A program made the translations under genes and the position numbers. From positions 1-15,970 of the forward strand of contig JADFRV010000036.1 of the NCBI GenBank assembly GCA_022561095.1: a DNA stretch of 15,970 nucleotides. Direction: 5' to 3'. Source of the DNA: Chloroflexota bacterium. GTDB taxonomy: Bacteria > Chloroflexota > Dehalococcoidia > SM23-28-2 > RBG-16-64-32. This document shows, in pieces, positions 1 to 7,085 of this stretch (the stretch's first letter is position 1; each line of letters opens with the position of its first letter). A model generated the notes under the pieces. The model worked only from the letters and a program-made list of their open reading frames with translations, searched no databases and was not told the origin of the DNA.

Positions 1-305
1 CGCGAGGCGAAGAAGGCGCCGACGCCGTAGCGACCGGCCTCAGGTAGCGTAAAACCGAGGGCCGCGCACTCTGGCCGGAAGAACTCGTGCGGTATCTGGA
101 TCAAGACGCCAGCGCCATCGCCGGTGTTCTCTTCGGAGCCGGTCGCGCCCCGGTGGGCCAGGTGCTCGACGGCGGTTAGCCCCTGGTCGACAAGTTGATG
201 CGTCCGCTGGCCCTTGATGTGCGCGACGAACCCAACGCCACAGCTGTCGTGTTCGTGGCGCGGGTCGTATAGCCCTTGCGCGGGTGGTAGCCCCGCTTGA
301 CTCAT
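1..305 (-). CDS. gltB: Glutamate synthase (GOGAT) large subunit, N-terminal fragment
   Basis: The visible 101 codons are the start of the glutamine amidotransferase (class II, Ntn-hydrolase) domain of the glutamate synthase large subunit. This enzyme makes two glutamates from glutamine and 2-oxoglutarate in cytoplasmic ammonia assimilation. Seen: a short leader, then LYDPRHEHDSCGVGF. Cys22 is the expected N-terminal nucleophile after removal of a 21-residue propeptide. HRGATGSEENTGDGAG and the QIPHEFFRP stretch follow, all GltB hallmarks. The ATG at 305 is chosen because GGAGG lies about 9 nt upstream and the family begins close to this Cys. The rest of the roughly 1500-residue protein lies beyond the left edge, so the FMN and iron-sulfur domains cannot be checked. 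A terminator-like hairpin lies in its upstream region, so expression may be attenuated (inference). Confidence 0.93.
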   Translation of the reverse strand, partial: MSQAGLPPAQGLYDPRHEHDSCGVGFVAHIKGQRTHQLVDQGLTAVEHLAHRGATGSEENTGDGAGVLIQIPHEFFRPECAALGFTLPEAGRYGVGAFFAS

Positions 306-417
306 CTTCTCTTCCTCCGGAACGTCAGTAGTATCGCGAGGGTCACAATTGAGAACGCGGGGCCTCCTCATGTCTCGACCGCCGCATGAAGGTGGCCCGG
401 CGATATCCATGTCAGTC

Positions 418-442
418 AAAAAGCTCGCTGAGCGGAGCGAGC
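418..442 (-). terminator. Intrinsic terminator or attenuator upstream of gltB
   Basis: Read on the minus strand, a perfect 7-bp stem (GCTCGCT pairing with AGCGAGC) with a 6-nt loop is followed directly by TTTTTG. There is no U-tract on the plus strand, so it acts only toward gltB. It sits 113 bp before the gltB start and just below a TTGACA box. It could end an upstream transcript or attenuate gltB. Confidence 0.72.
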
Positions 443-469
443 CCTCGTATAGGCAGCCGCTATGGCATA

Positions 470-501
470 AATATCTTTGCATCGACTCCAACCGCTGTCA
501 A
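470..501 (-). promoter_or_regulatory. Possible sigma-70 promoter toward gltB
   Basis: A perfect TTGACA lies on the minus strand at 501-496. At 17-nt spacing the -10 candidate is AAAGAT (478-473, 3/6 match). A better hexamer, GATATT (475-470), is at 20-nt spacing. The predicted start would be near 465, so the terminator hairpin at 442-418 would fall at about +25 to +48 of the transcript. The weak -10 keeps confidence low. Confidence 0.33.
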
Positions 502-645
502 CCTTCAAAATGTCAGGGTACGTTACAGAAATCGAACAACTTAGAGCGCCAGCGGTGACGTGGGCCGGCCAATTGAGGCTTAAAACCTGCACAACCGGTC
601 CTTCTGGCCTCTATCTGGGGGCGGGCGATGGGGGTAGCAGTGTGC

Positions 646-709
646 GCCTCAGGCGGAAACCCACGGCCCCCTGCTTGGGAAGCCAGGGGCCGCTAGCCGC
701 TCCTCAGGC
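646..709. repeat. 64-nt imperfect inverted repeat, possible structured RNA
   Basis: The outer arms GCCTCAGGCGG (646-656) and CCGCTCCTCAGGC (697-709) pair with one mismatch and a 2-nt bulge. The inner arms GGCCCCCTGCTT (665-676) and AAGCCAGGGGCC (680-691) pair with single-base bulges around a GGG loop. The result is a long interrupted hairpin on either strand. No U-tract follows on either side, so it is not a standard terminator. I do not recognise it as tRNA, 6S, SRP or a known riboswitch. It may be a small RNA, a folded 3' UTR or a degenerate palindromic element. Confidence 0.45.
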
Positions 710-828
710 CCTTCTCCGTATCTGTCGTCCGTCCATCAACGAGACGTAGCAGATGATCGCTAAATAGACTATCGGCGTCAATTTACCGCAATTCGCGCGA
801 AATGGCGTCTAATTCCTGACGCGCGCCC

Positions 829-1000
829 GGCTATAAGGTCCAGACCGCCAGTACTGTCGATGCTTTGAGCAAGGCGCTTGCCTCCACTCGGCCGGACCTC
901 CTAGTTCTCGACCTCCAGGCACAAGGAGCCCCCTGGCGAGAAGTCGTCGAGCTGGCAAGACGAACTGACGACCGGCGGACTCGCCGTCCGCGCCTCCTAG
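829..1000 (+). pseudogene. Decayed response-regulator receiver domain fragment
   Basis: From the GGC codon at 829 the plus strand reads GYKVQTASTVDALSKAL, then RPDLLVLDLQAQG, then WREVVELARR and RPRLLA. This matches the middle of a CheY-like receiver domain. The RPDLLVLDL stretch holds the phospho-acceptor Asp position and the helix and strand order is right. A TGA at 817-819 lies just upstream in frame, and the N-terminal strand with the acidic VDD pocket is missing. Likeness to receivers fades near 1000, exactly where the opposite-strand ATPase gene ends. A TTG at 865 is the only possible start inside it, with no ribosome site. I read it as a relic of a plus-strand response regulator, not a working gene. 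It is not a copy of the receiver inside the neighbouring ATPase, since the residues differ. Confidence 0.55.
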
Positions 1001-3387
1001 CCGCCCCCGGTGCCCGAGCCGAGTTTGGACGAGACACGGCCGATGATGCCGCTCACCATGTCCTTGGCTTCCGCCTGCTGGCGATGGGCGCTGGCGCCTG
1101 TTAGAGCCATGGCCATCTCGGCAAGGGTGTTACCGGCCTTGCTCTGGTCTTTCGCGATGACCACCGGCGTCCCTAACTGGGCGGCGAGGGGGATTTTGGG
1201 GTCATACGGGATGGACCAAAACACCTCTAGCCCTAACATCTCCTTCATTTGCGGGGTCAGGTCGCCGCTGGCGTCCTGGGTAGCATTGACCACTAGCTTT
1301 ATCTTGTCCTGATCGAAGTTCAATGATTGCAGCATGTTGATCGCCATCAGGGTACTCTTGAGGCTGGTCACGTGTGGCGTCGTCACCAGCAGAACAGCGG
1401 TCGCCAACTCCAAGGCCCGCATGACTATGTCGTTGAACGTGCCGGGGGTGTCCAGGATCACGTAGTCATACGTCTGAGCCAGAACGGTCACCACCCGCTC
1501 GATGTGTCGGGGGTTCACGTCCCGCCAGTCGGTGGGGCGCAAGGGGGCCGCCAGGATCTTGACGCCTGTGGAGTGAACGTACAGGGAGTCCTGGATCAGC
1601 TCCTTGGTGACCTCTTCCTCCGGTAACGCCAAGTCGGCGATACTGCGCTCTACCGGGATGTCCAGCAGGATGCCGACATCGCCGAACCGAGGGTCCAGGT
1701 CGATAAGGACCACCGACTGTCTCGTCCCGTTGGCGATGGCGGCGGCCAGGTTGGTAGCGATTGTGGTCTTGCCGATTCCACCCTTCGCCCCGAATACGGT
1801 GATCACTTTGCCGGCAGTCTCGGGTCCCTCGGCCTCTCCCGACAGGCGCTGGCCACGCCGCTCTTCCTGAGCCAGCACAGTGTGCACTGAGCGCACCAGT
1901 TCCTCCCCGCTTACAGGGGTGATCAAGTAGTCCTTGGCCCCCGCCAGCATCGCTCTACGGATATTGCCGAAGTCCTTGATGGAGGAGTATACGACGATGG
2001 GCGACTGTGGCAGGAGGTCGGCCAGGGACTCCACCATCCTCACGGCGCGAGAGACAGGCTCCTCCATGGCCACGATCAGGACATCCGGCTTGGACTGCCT
2101 GGCCAGGGCAATAGCTGCCTTACCGTAGTCGGTCCGTCCGACGACTTCAATGCTGGACGGCGCCAGCGTCTTCTGAAGCTCAGTCCTGCCAGCTTCATTC
2201 GGGTCAACGATGATAACTTTCGGGCCGGTCGCCCCTACGGCCTCCTCGGCCGGAGGAGCAGCGGGCTCCTCCTCCGTTAACACCTCGGTCGGGAGCGCCT
2301 CCTCAACCACGGGAGCATCGATCGTGGCTTCAGCATCCGCCTCCGGTGGAGCAGCGGGCTCATCCTCAGTTAACACCTCGGTCGGGAGCGCCTCCTCAGC
2401 CTCGGGAGCGTCGATCGTGGCCTCAGCTTCCGCCTCAGGAGGAGCAGCGGTCTCCTCCTCCATTAACACCTCGGTCGGGAGCGCCTCCTCAACCACGGGA
2501 GAATCGATCGTGGCTTCAGCATCCGCCTCCGGTGGAGCAGCGGGCTCATCCTCAGTTAACACCTCGGTCGGGAGCGCCTCCTCAGCCTCGGGAGCGTCGA
2601 TCGTGGCCTCAGCTTCCGCCTCCGGTGGAGCAGCGGGCTCATCCTCAGTTAACACCTCGGTCGGGAGCGCTTCCTCAACCACGGGAGCGTCGATCGTGGC
2701 CTCAGCTTCCGCCTCCGGTGGAGCAGCGGGCTCATCCTCAGTTAACACCTCGGTCGGGGGCGTCTCCTCAGCCACGGGAGCGTCGATCGTGGCTTCAGCA
2801 TCCGCCTCCGGTGGAGCAGCGGCCTCCTCCTCCGTCACGGCCTCGGCCGGGAGCGCTCTGCGAACAGTCGGTGGTGGCGCAGATGGGCTCAGCCGATAGA
2901 TTCCGGTCTCATCGGTCTCGATAGCGATCGGCATCGCCCAGTAGACCATGACCAGCGATAGGTCCAGCCCTTCTCTGACTTCACCGCGCACTAAGGATTG
3001 TGCGGATGCCATATCCACGCATGAGATCAACTCCACAACGCCAGGCCGCGCCGGGTCACGGAGCAGGACGACAGCGTCGTTCGTACGCCTCAGTTCCGCG
3101 TCTGACGGCTGTTGAGGCTCCCTCTGTATCGCCCAGAAGGCGAAAATCCCTTGCTTCATTCCTGGTGGGAACCGAGACTGAATGAACTGCGCGGCCGATT
3201 CCGCCTCGGCGAAGCTGTGGAGCTGGAATGAGAGTACCGCGCCGGTAGAGATGAGTACTAGGAGGGGAGGGCCACGCTCCTCTGGTGAGAGCGTGCTGTC
3301 CTCCAGGGCTTCCTCCAGATCGTCTGGCTTTTTTCGCTGAAGGCGTCCAAGAACGGATCGAATCCCGGTCAGCATCGCTCCAACCAT
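997..3387 (-). CDS. CpaE/TadZ-like protein: novel N-domain, repeat linker, pseudo-receiver, MinD/ParA-type ATPase
   Basis: The protein is 796 aa. Residues 1-170 form an unrecognised alpha/beta domain. Residues 184-383 are an acidic Pro/Ala/Glu linker of about 6.5 tandem 31-residue units. Residues 390-515 look like a CheY receiver (KVIIVDPNE, D396), but the phospho-acceptor position in PDVLIVAMEE is Ala441. Residues 526-796 are a MinD/ParA-type ATPase: deviant Walker A KGGIGKTT (535-542), A' motif VVLIDLDPRFGD, Walker B YVILDTPG. This order fits CpaE/TadZ, which positions Tad pilus machinery at the cell pole. No other tad/cpa genes are in view, so the partner is unknown. The ATG at 3387 has GAGGAG about 12 nt upstream; an ATG at 3375 is the alternative. 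A 6-bp hairpin without a U-tract (975-991) follows the stop. Confidence 0.85.
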   Translation of the reverse strand: MVGAMLTGIRSVLGRLQRKKPDDLEEALEDSTLSPEERGPPLLVLISTGAVLSFQLHSFAEAESAAQFIQSRFPPGMKQGIFAFWAIQREPQQPSDAELRRTNDAVVLLRDPARPGVVELISCVDMASAQSLVRGEVREGLDLSLVMVYWAMPIAIETDETGIYRLSPSAPPPTVRRALPAEAVTEEEAAAPPEADAEATIDAPVAEETPPTEVLTEDEPAAPPEAEAEATIDAPVVEEALPTEVLTEDEPAAPPEAEAEATIDAPEAEEALPTEVLTEDEPAAPPEADAEATIDSPVVEEALPTEVLMEEETAAPPEAEAEATIDAPEAEEALPTEVLTEDEPAAPPEADAEATIDAPVVEEALPTEVLTEEEPAAPPAEEAVGATGPKVIIVDPNEAGRTELQKTLAPSSIEVVGRTDYGKAAIALARQSKPDVLIVAMEEPVSRAVRMVESLADLLPQSPIVVYSSIKDFGNIRRAMLAGAKDYLITPVSGEELVRSVHTVLAQEERRGQRLSGEAEGPETAGKVITVFGAKGGIGKTTIATNLAAAIANGTRQSVVLIDLDPRFGDVGILLDIPVERSIADLALPEEEVTKELIQDSLYVHSTGVKILAAPLRPTDWRDVNPRHIERVVTVLAQTYDYVILDTPGTFNDIVMRALELATAVLLVTTPHVTSLKSTLMAINMLQSLNFDQDKIKLVVNATQDASGDLTPQMKEMLGLEVFWSIPYDPKIPLAAQLGTPVVIAKDQSKAGNTLAEMAMALTGASAHRQQAEAKDMVSGIIGRVSSKLGSGTGGG
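2239..2838 (-). repeat. 93-bp in-frame tandem repeats in the CpaE-like gene
   Basis: About 6.5 copies of a 93-bp unit lie head to tail. The landmark GGAGCAGCGG recurs exactly every 93 nt from 2255 to 2813. Each copy encodes 31 residues of the type VLTEDEPAAPPEAEAE followed by ATIDAPVVEEALPTE. Copies differ at a few recurring sites (DAP/DSP, VVEE/EAEE/VAEE, EAE/EAD) in an alternating pattern that suggests duplication of two-unit blocks. The unit length is a multiple of three, so copy changes keep the reading frame. The linker is acidic and rich in Pro, Ala and Glu, so probably extended or disordered. Confidence 0.93.
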
Positions 3388-3435
3388 CCTGACGGCAATC
3401 TCCTCGGCCCAGCACCAGGGTCTGTCATACTGGGC

Positions 3436-3603
3436 TCATCGAGAGATCGGGTACCTGCTAGCAAGCGGAGGATCGGACCGTAGGTGCGCCGTGCCAAGCT
3501 GCCTTTTGTCACGGGTTCCCCACGCCGATCCTGCGCCCCAGGTCGCTTCATATCGTTCCACATAGTCGTCTACTAGTTGATGAGACGCTAGCGGGGTTTC
3601 CAT
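3436..3603 (-). CDS. Possible small protein (55 aa) upstream of the CpaE-like gene
   Basis: An ATG at 3603 is preceded by GGAGGTAACG, a near-ideal Shine-Dalgarno at 4-5 nt spacing, stronger than that of the following gene. It opens a 55-codon frame ending at TGA 3438-3436, 48 bp before the CpaE-like start on the same strand. The N-terminal half (METPLASHQLVDDYVERYEA) looks like an amphipathic helix. The C-terminal half is basic and has no recognisable fold. The frame is open upstream to a GTG at 3663 that has no ribosome site. I do not recognise a family. It could be a real small protein, a leader peptide, or the start of a decayed gene. The rest of the gap up to 3778 holds only a weak 6-bp hairpin (3707-3725). 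Confidence 0.4.
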   Translation of the reverse strand: METPLASHQLVDDYVERYEATWGAGSAWGTRDKRQLGTAHLRSDPPLASRYPISR

Positions 3604-3778
3604 CGTTACCTCCATACCCGCCGGCGCTCCTGTGGGCTCCTGCCTGGCGAGCATGGTTTTCACACATCAGGATGACTTCGCGGGGCCAACAGGCTGTGTC
3701 GTGGGGATCGCCAGAGGAGGGCGATTGTCATTACCCGCTGGATCCCATCGGCGAACGGGGCGAAGGCGGGCAGCTATC

Positions 3779-4567
3779 CTAGAGGATCTGGGACAGGAAC
3801 AGCTTTGTCCGCTCCTCCTGCGGGTCCTCGAAGAAGTGCTCCGGCGTCCCTTCCTCCACGATGAGCCCCTCATCGAAGAAGAGGAACCGGTCGGCCGCCT
3901 CCCGGGCAAAGCCCATCTCGTGCGTAACGACGATCATCGTCATGCCGGATTGCGCCAGCTCTCTCATCACGTCCAGGACCTCTTTGATCATCTCCGGGTC
4001 TAGGGCGGAGGTAGGTTCGTCGAACAGCATGATCTTGGGCTGCATCGCCAGGGCGCGGGCGATGGCGACCCGCTGCTGCTGTCCGCCGGAGAGCTGGGCC
4101 GGATACTTGTCGATCTGCTCAGGGATACCGACCCGCTCCAGAAGTCGCTCAGCCAGCTCGTTCGCTTCGCTCTTGCGCAGGTGCCGGACGTGCGATAGCG
4201 CCAGGGTGACGTTCCTCCTCACCGTGAGGTGGGGGAACAGGTTGAACTGCTGGAACACGATGCCGACCTCCGAGCGGATCTTCTCCAGGTTGCGGAGGTC
4301 GTTATTCAGCTCCACGCCATCGATGATTATCTGACCCCCGTCGTGCTCCTCCAGGCGGTTGAGCGTGCGGATGAACGTGGACTTGCCGGAGCCGGAGGGG
4401 CCGAAGATGACGACCACCTCGCCCTCCTTGACTGAAGTGGTGATGCCGTGCAGCGCCTGGAAGTCGCCGAACCACTTCGTGACGTCCTTGCAGATGATGA
4501 TATCGGTGACGCCGATACGGCTATCGCCGTCACCTCGCCCCGTCCTCGCCGTTTCTCCGTCAGACAT
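3779..4567 (-). CDS. aapP: Polar amino-acid ABC transporter, ATP-binding subunit (AapP/GlnQ type)
   Basis: This cytoplasmic ATPase subunit (262 aa) powers amino-acid uptake with the two permeases encoded just upstream. Seen: Walker A GPSGSGKST (56-64), Q-loop VFQQFNLFPHLTV, signature LSGGQQQ (159-165), Walker B IMLFDEP (179-185), D-loop SALD and H-loop His216 in VVTHEMGFA. The FQQFNLFPH stretch and THEMGFAREAADR are typical of the polar amino-acid (PAAT) ATPase branch. The start at 4567 lies 12 nt after the stop of the previous gene with only a weak GGTGG ribosome site, so translation is probably coupled. The first 22 residues are polar, variable and precede the conserved fold, so a later start cannot be excluded. 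It is the last gene of the operon. Confidence 0.93.
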   Translation of the reverse strand: MSDGETARTGRGDGDSRIGVTDIIICKDVTKWFGDFQALHGITTSVKEGEVVVIFGPSGSGKSTFIRTLNRLEEHDGGQIIIDGVELNNDLRNLEKIRSEVGIVFQQFNLFPHLTVRRNVTLALSHVRHLRKSEANELAERLLERVGIPEQIDKYPAQLSGGQQQRVAIARALAMQPKIMLFDEPTSALDPEMIKEVLDVMRELAQSGMTMIVVTHEMGFAREAADRFLFFDEGLIVEEGTPEHFFEDPQEERTKLFLSQIL

Positions 4568-4579
4568 CGCTCGCCACCA

Positions 4580-5818
4580 TTAGCGCTCGCCTACGCCCAG
4601 CGTCCGTTCAAGCTGCTGGCTCGCCCGCGACATTGAGAAGGCCACAACCCAGTATATCAGGGCGACGAACAGCAGTGCCTCCGCCTGCTTGCCGATGAAG
4701 TCGGGCTGGGCTGTCACCTGCTGCGCCGCCTTCAGCAGCTCCGTCAACCCGACGATGACGACCAGCGACGTGTCCTTGAACAGGGCGATGAACTGCCCGA
4801 CAAGCGCCGGGATCACGGCTCGTAGGGCCTGCGGCACGACGATGAAGGCGAGGATACGGGCAGTGCCAAGGCCCAGCGCCTGCGCCGCTTCCATCTGGCC
4901 TCTGGGCACTGACTGCAGGCCGCCACGGATTATCTCAGCCAGGTAGGCGGAGGAGAATATCGTGATGGCAGCCATGGCCCGGAGCACGTCGTCAAGCTCG
5001 ACCCCTGGGATCGTGATCGGGAGGTCAGTTCCCAGAAAGGAGTCCCGCTCGGTACCGACCATGAGCGGCAGGATGAACTTCGCCATGAACAGAAGGGTGA
5101 TCAGCGGCACGCCGCGGATCAGCTCGATGTAGCCCACGCAGAACAGGCGGATCACGGGAAAGGTGCTGGCCCTGCCCAGAGCGAGGAGCAAGGCGAGTGG
5201 AAAGGAGGCGACGATCCCAACGATGGCGAGCATCATCGTCAGGAGGAGGCCGCCCCAGTCCAGGGTGTCCACGTCATCTCCGGCGGTGAGCAGGAAGATC
5301 GTGAATGGGAAGGTGAGAAGCCAGCCTCCGACGGCGAGGTTGCGGGCCAGGGCTAGGTACCGGCTGGCTGCCAGCAGGCGTCCCAACACGTAGCCCCCAA
5401 TGAACAGCCCGATCGTCCCAGCCGTGAGGAGCGCGACGTCGCCCTCCGCCATGAAGAGGAAGATCAACACAACGCCTATCACGAACATCGCCGCCAGCCG
5501 GCGCCCAATGCTGCTCCACAGCCCCCAGCTCAGCCCGGCCAGTCCGCTCAGCGGCAGCAGGATCACCCACAGCCTCCACGTCTCGTCCGCGGGGAAGCGG
5601 CCGATGAAGAATAGCTTGCGGTTGGTTGTGATGACCTCCCACTCTGCCGAGGCGAATACGAAGCGCAGGACCGCGAAAAGTATCATCCCAATGATCAGCG
5701 CGGTGATGACGGTCAGGGCCGCGTTGGCGAAACTGCCGAATAGGTTTTCGCGAGCCCAGCGCCGGGCGATCAGGAGGGTAAGCGGCGGAGGCTTGGGGGC
5801 GCGCGAGATCAGCGCCAT
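4580..5818 (-). CDS. aapM: Polar amino-acid ABC transporter permease (AapM/BztC type)
   Basis: This is an inner-membrane permease of about 412 aa. The long N-terminal part has several hydrophobic segments (such as FMAEGDVALLTAGTIGLFIG). The C-terminal half carries the ABC permease core: IELIRGVPLITLLF, EIIRGGLQSVPRGQMEAAQA with ALGLG after it (the EAA loop that docks the ATPase), and FKDTSLVVIVGLTELL. Two permeases of about 400 aa instead of about 220 aa is the pattern of the Aap/Bzt general L-amino-acid transporters. I choose the ATG at 5818: GGGGGAG lies 9 nt upstream and it starts 2 nt after the previous stop. A GTG at 5836 would overlap the neighbour and has no site of its own. It pairs with the AapQ-like permease. 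Confidence 0.91.
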   Translation of the reverse strand: MALISRAPKPPPLTLLIARRWARENLFGSFANAALTVITALIIGMILFAVLRFVFASAEWEVITTNRKLFFIGRFPADETWRLWVILLPLSGLAGLSWGLWSSIGRRLAAMFVIGVVLIFLFMAEGDVALLTAGTIGLFIGGYVLGRLLAASRYLALARNLAVGGWLLTFPFTIFLLTAGDDVDTLDWGGLLLTMMLAIVGIVASFPLALLLALGRASTFPVIRLFCVGYIELIRGVPLITLLFMAKFILPLMVGTERDSFLGTDLPITIPGVELDDVLRAMAAITIFSSAYLAEIIRGGLQSVPRGQMEAAQALGLGTARILAFIVVPQALRAVIPALVGQFIALFKDTSLVVIVGLTELLKAAQQVTAQPDFIGKQAEALLFVALIYWVVAFSMSRASQQLERTLGVGER

Positions 5819-5820
5819 GG

Positions 5821-7065
5821 CTACCGGCTCCCCCACTTGAGGCGGCTGTTCAGCGTGTTCATTACTAGCGAGATGATCAGGCTCATGGCCAGGTAGGTCA
5901 CCATGACCAGGGCGATGATCGGGACCGCCTGGCCAGTCTGGTTGATGGAAACTCGGCTGACCTGGAACAGGTCCGGGAACGCAACGAACACCGCCAGGCT
6001 CGAGTTCTTAGTCAGGTTGAGGTACTGGTTGGTCAGCGGCGGGATCATGATCCGCATCGCCTGCGGCATGATCACGAAGCGGAGCCGCTGGAAGGTGTTG
6101 AGGCCCAGGGCAGCGGCGGCCTCAGTCTGGCCCTTGGGGATGGCCATGATGCTCCCCCGTACGATCTCGGCGATGAACGTACCGGTGTACACGACGAGGC
6201 CGATCAGGAGGGCAATGAATTCAGGGCTGATCTGGGCCCCGCCGGAGTAGACTACCTCGCCCATCACCGGGCGATCGAAATCGAGCGGCGCCCCGGTCGC
6301 GAAGAAAGCCGCGATGGCGATCAAGGCGAGGGCACCAAAAGCCCACCACCACGGATAACTCGGCTTCCCGGTCTGGTCCTGGCGCCGGGAGCGAAGGGCC
6401 CGGACGGCGGCGGCCACGCCAAGACCGGCGAGCAGGACGAGAAGCCAGAGCCCGAATCCTGCCTTAGGGTCGGCCCAGGGGAGCGCGATCGCTCGGTTGG
6501 AGACAAAAGCCACACCGAAGAAATCGATGCTGTCCGCAAACTTGGGCAGCTTCAGGACCACCGCCGTGTACCAGAAGATGAGCTGCACAAGCAGGGGGAC
6601 GTTGCGGAAAGTCTCCACGTAGACCGTCGCCACCCGTGACACCAGCCAGTTGCGCGACAGCCGGGCCACACCCGCCACGACTCCCACCACCGTGGCCAGG
6701 AAGATGCCGATGACCGCCACCCAGACCGTATTGAGAAGCCCGGCCGTATAGGCCTTCCTGTAGCTGTCGTTGCGGTCGAAGTCGAAGCCGAAGGCGGTCT
6801 CCTTGATGTTGAAGCCGGCTCGCTGCTTCAGGAAATCCTGGCTGACATCGACGAAAGGGAACCCGTCTTTCAGCTTGACGAAGGGGAAAAGCTCAAGGTC
6901 GATCTGGCCCAGTGCGGAGGACAGGTTGTCGAGGAGCGCGTAGCCGATGGCGATGACCAGGACGGCGAACGCCGCCTGCCAGGCGAAGCGCTGGACCCTG
7001 ACGTTTCGCCACAGGGCCAGCACGGCGCCGATCCGCCGCGCGGGGGCTTGGTAGCCGAGGGCCAT
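5821..7065 (-). CDS. aapQ: Polar amino-acid ABC transporter permease (AapQ/BztB type)
   Basis: This is a 414-aa inner-membrane permease. After a short cytoplasmic tail it has a first membrane helix (WQAAFAVLVIAIGYALL), then an extracytoplasmic segment with FGFDFDRNDSYRKAYTAGLL, a stretch typical of AapQ homologues (usually ...YxxAxxxGLLNT). The permease core follows: VETFRNVPLLVQLIFWY, EIVRGSIMAIPKGQTEAAAA (EAA loop) and LTKNSSLAVFVAFPDLF. A non-core hydrophobic insert (around residues 175-250) is normal for this subfamily. The ATG at 7065 has no good Shine-Dalgarno. It lies 21 nt after a strong hairpin that separates it from the binding-protein gene, which may lower its expression relative to that gene. 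It forms the channel heterodimer with the downstream permease. Confidence 0.91.
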   Translation of the reverse strand: MALGYQAPARRIGAVLALWRNVRVQRFAWQAAFAVLVIAIGYALLDNLSSALGQIDLELFPFVKLKDGFPFVDVSQDFLKQRAGFNIKETAFGFDFDRNDSYRKAYTAGLLNTVWVAVIGIFLATVVGVVAGVARLSRNWLVSRVATVYVETFRNVPLLVQLIFWYTAVVLKLPKFADSIDFFGVAFVSNRAIALPWADPKAGFGLWLLVLLAGLGVAAAVRALRSRRQDQTGKPSYPWWWAFGALALIAIAAFFATGAPLDFDRPVMGEVVYSGGAQISPEFIALLIGLVVYTGTFIAEIVRGSIMAIPKGQTEAAAALGLNTFQRLRFVIMPQAMRIMIPPLTNQYLNLTKNSSLAVFVAFPDLFQVSRVSINQTGQAVPIIALVMVTYLAMSLIISLVMNTLNSRLKWGSR

Positions 7066-7085
7066 AGGTGTGCTTCAGGGAAGAT

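Larger units (their letters stand above)
306..828. other. Non-coding gap upstream of gltB
   Basis: No convincing gene was found in this stretch. Open frames here have no ribosome sites and no recognisable domains. It holds a promoter-like pair (470-501), an intrinsic terminator on the minus strand (418-442) and a 64-nt imperfect inverted repeat (646-709), each listed separately. Both flanking genes run on the minus strand, so the gap must contain the gltB promoter and probably the end of the cpaE-like transcript. Confidence 0.6.

Noticed and set aside
664..692. The GC-rich hairpin as a rho-independent terminator of the CpaE-like gene
   Set aside because: No U-tract on either strand and more than 300 bp from the stop; kept only as part of the longer inverted repeat.
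477..749. 90-codon plus-strand open frame in the gap upstream of gltB
   Set aside because: No Shine-Dalgarno, unremarkable composition, and it runs across the 64-nt inverted repeat.
2239..2838. CRISPR-like regular spacing
   Set aside because: The 93-bp units are head to tail without spacers and encode a periodic protein linker in frame with the ATPase.
2210..2899. Long plus-strand open frames across the repeats (serine-rich and proline/arginine-rich translations)
   Set aside because: They are antisense shadows of the 93-bp repeats: a stop-free unit whose length is a multiple of three stays open in several frames. No ribosome sites or folds.
5819..5836. Upstream GTG start for the AapM-like permease
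   Set aside because: It would overlap the previous gene by 16 nt and has no ribosome site, whereas the ATG at 5818 has GGGGGAG at good spacing.
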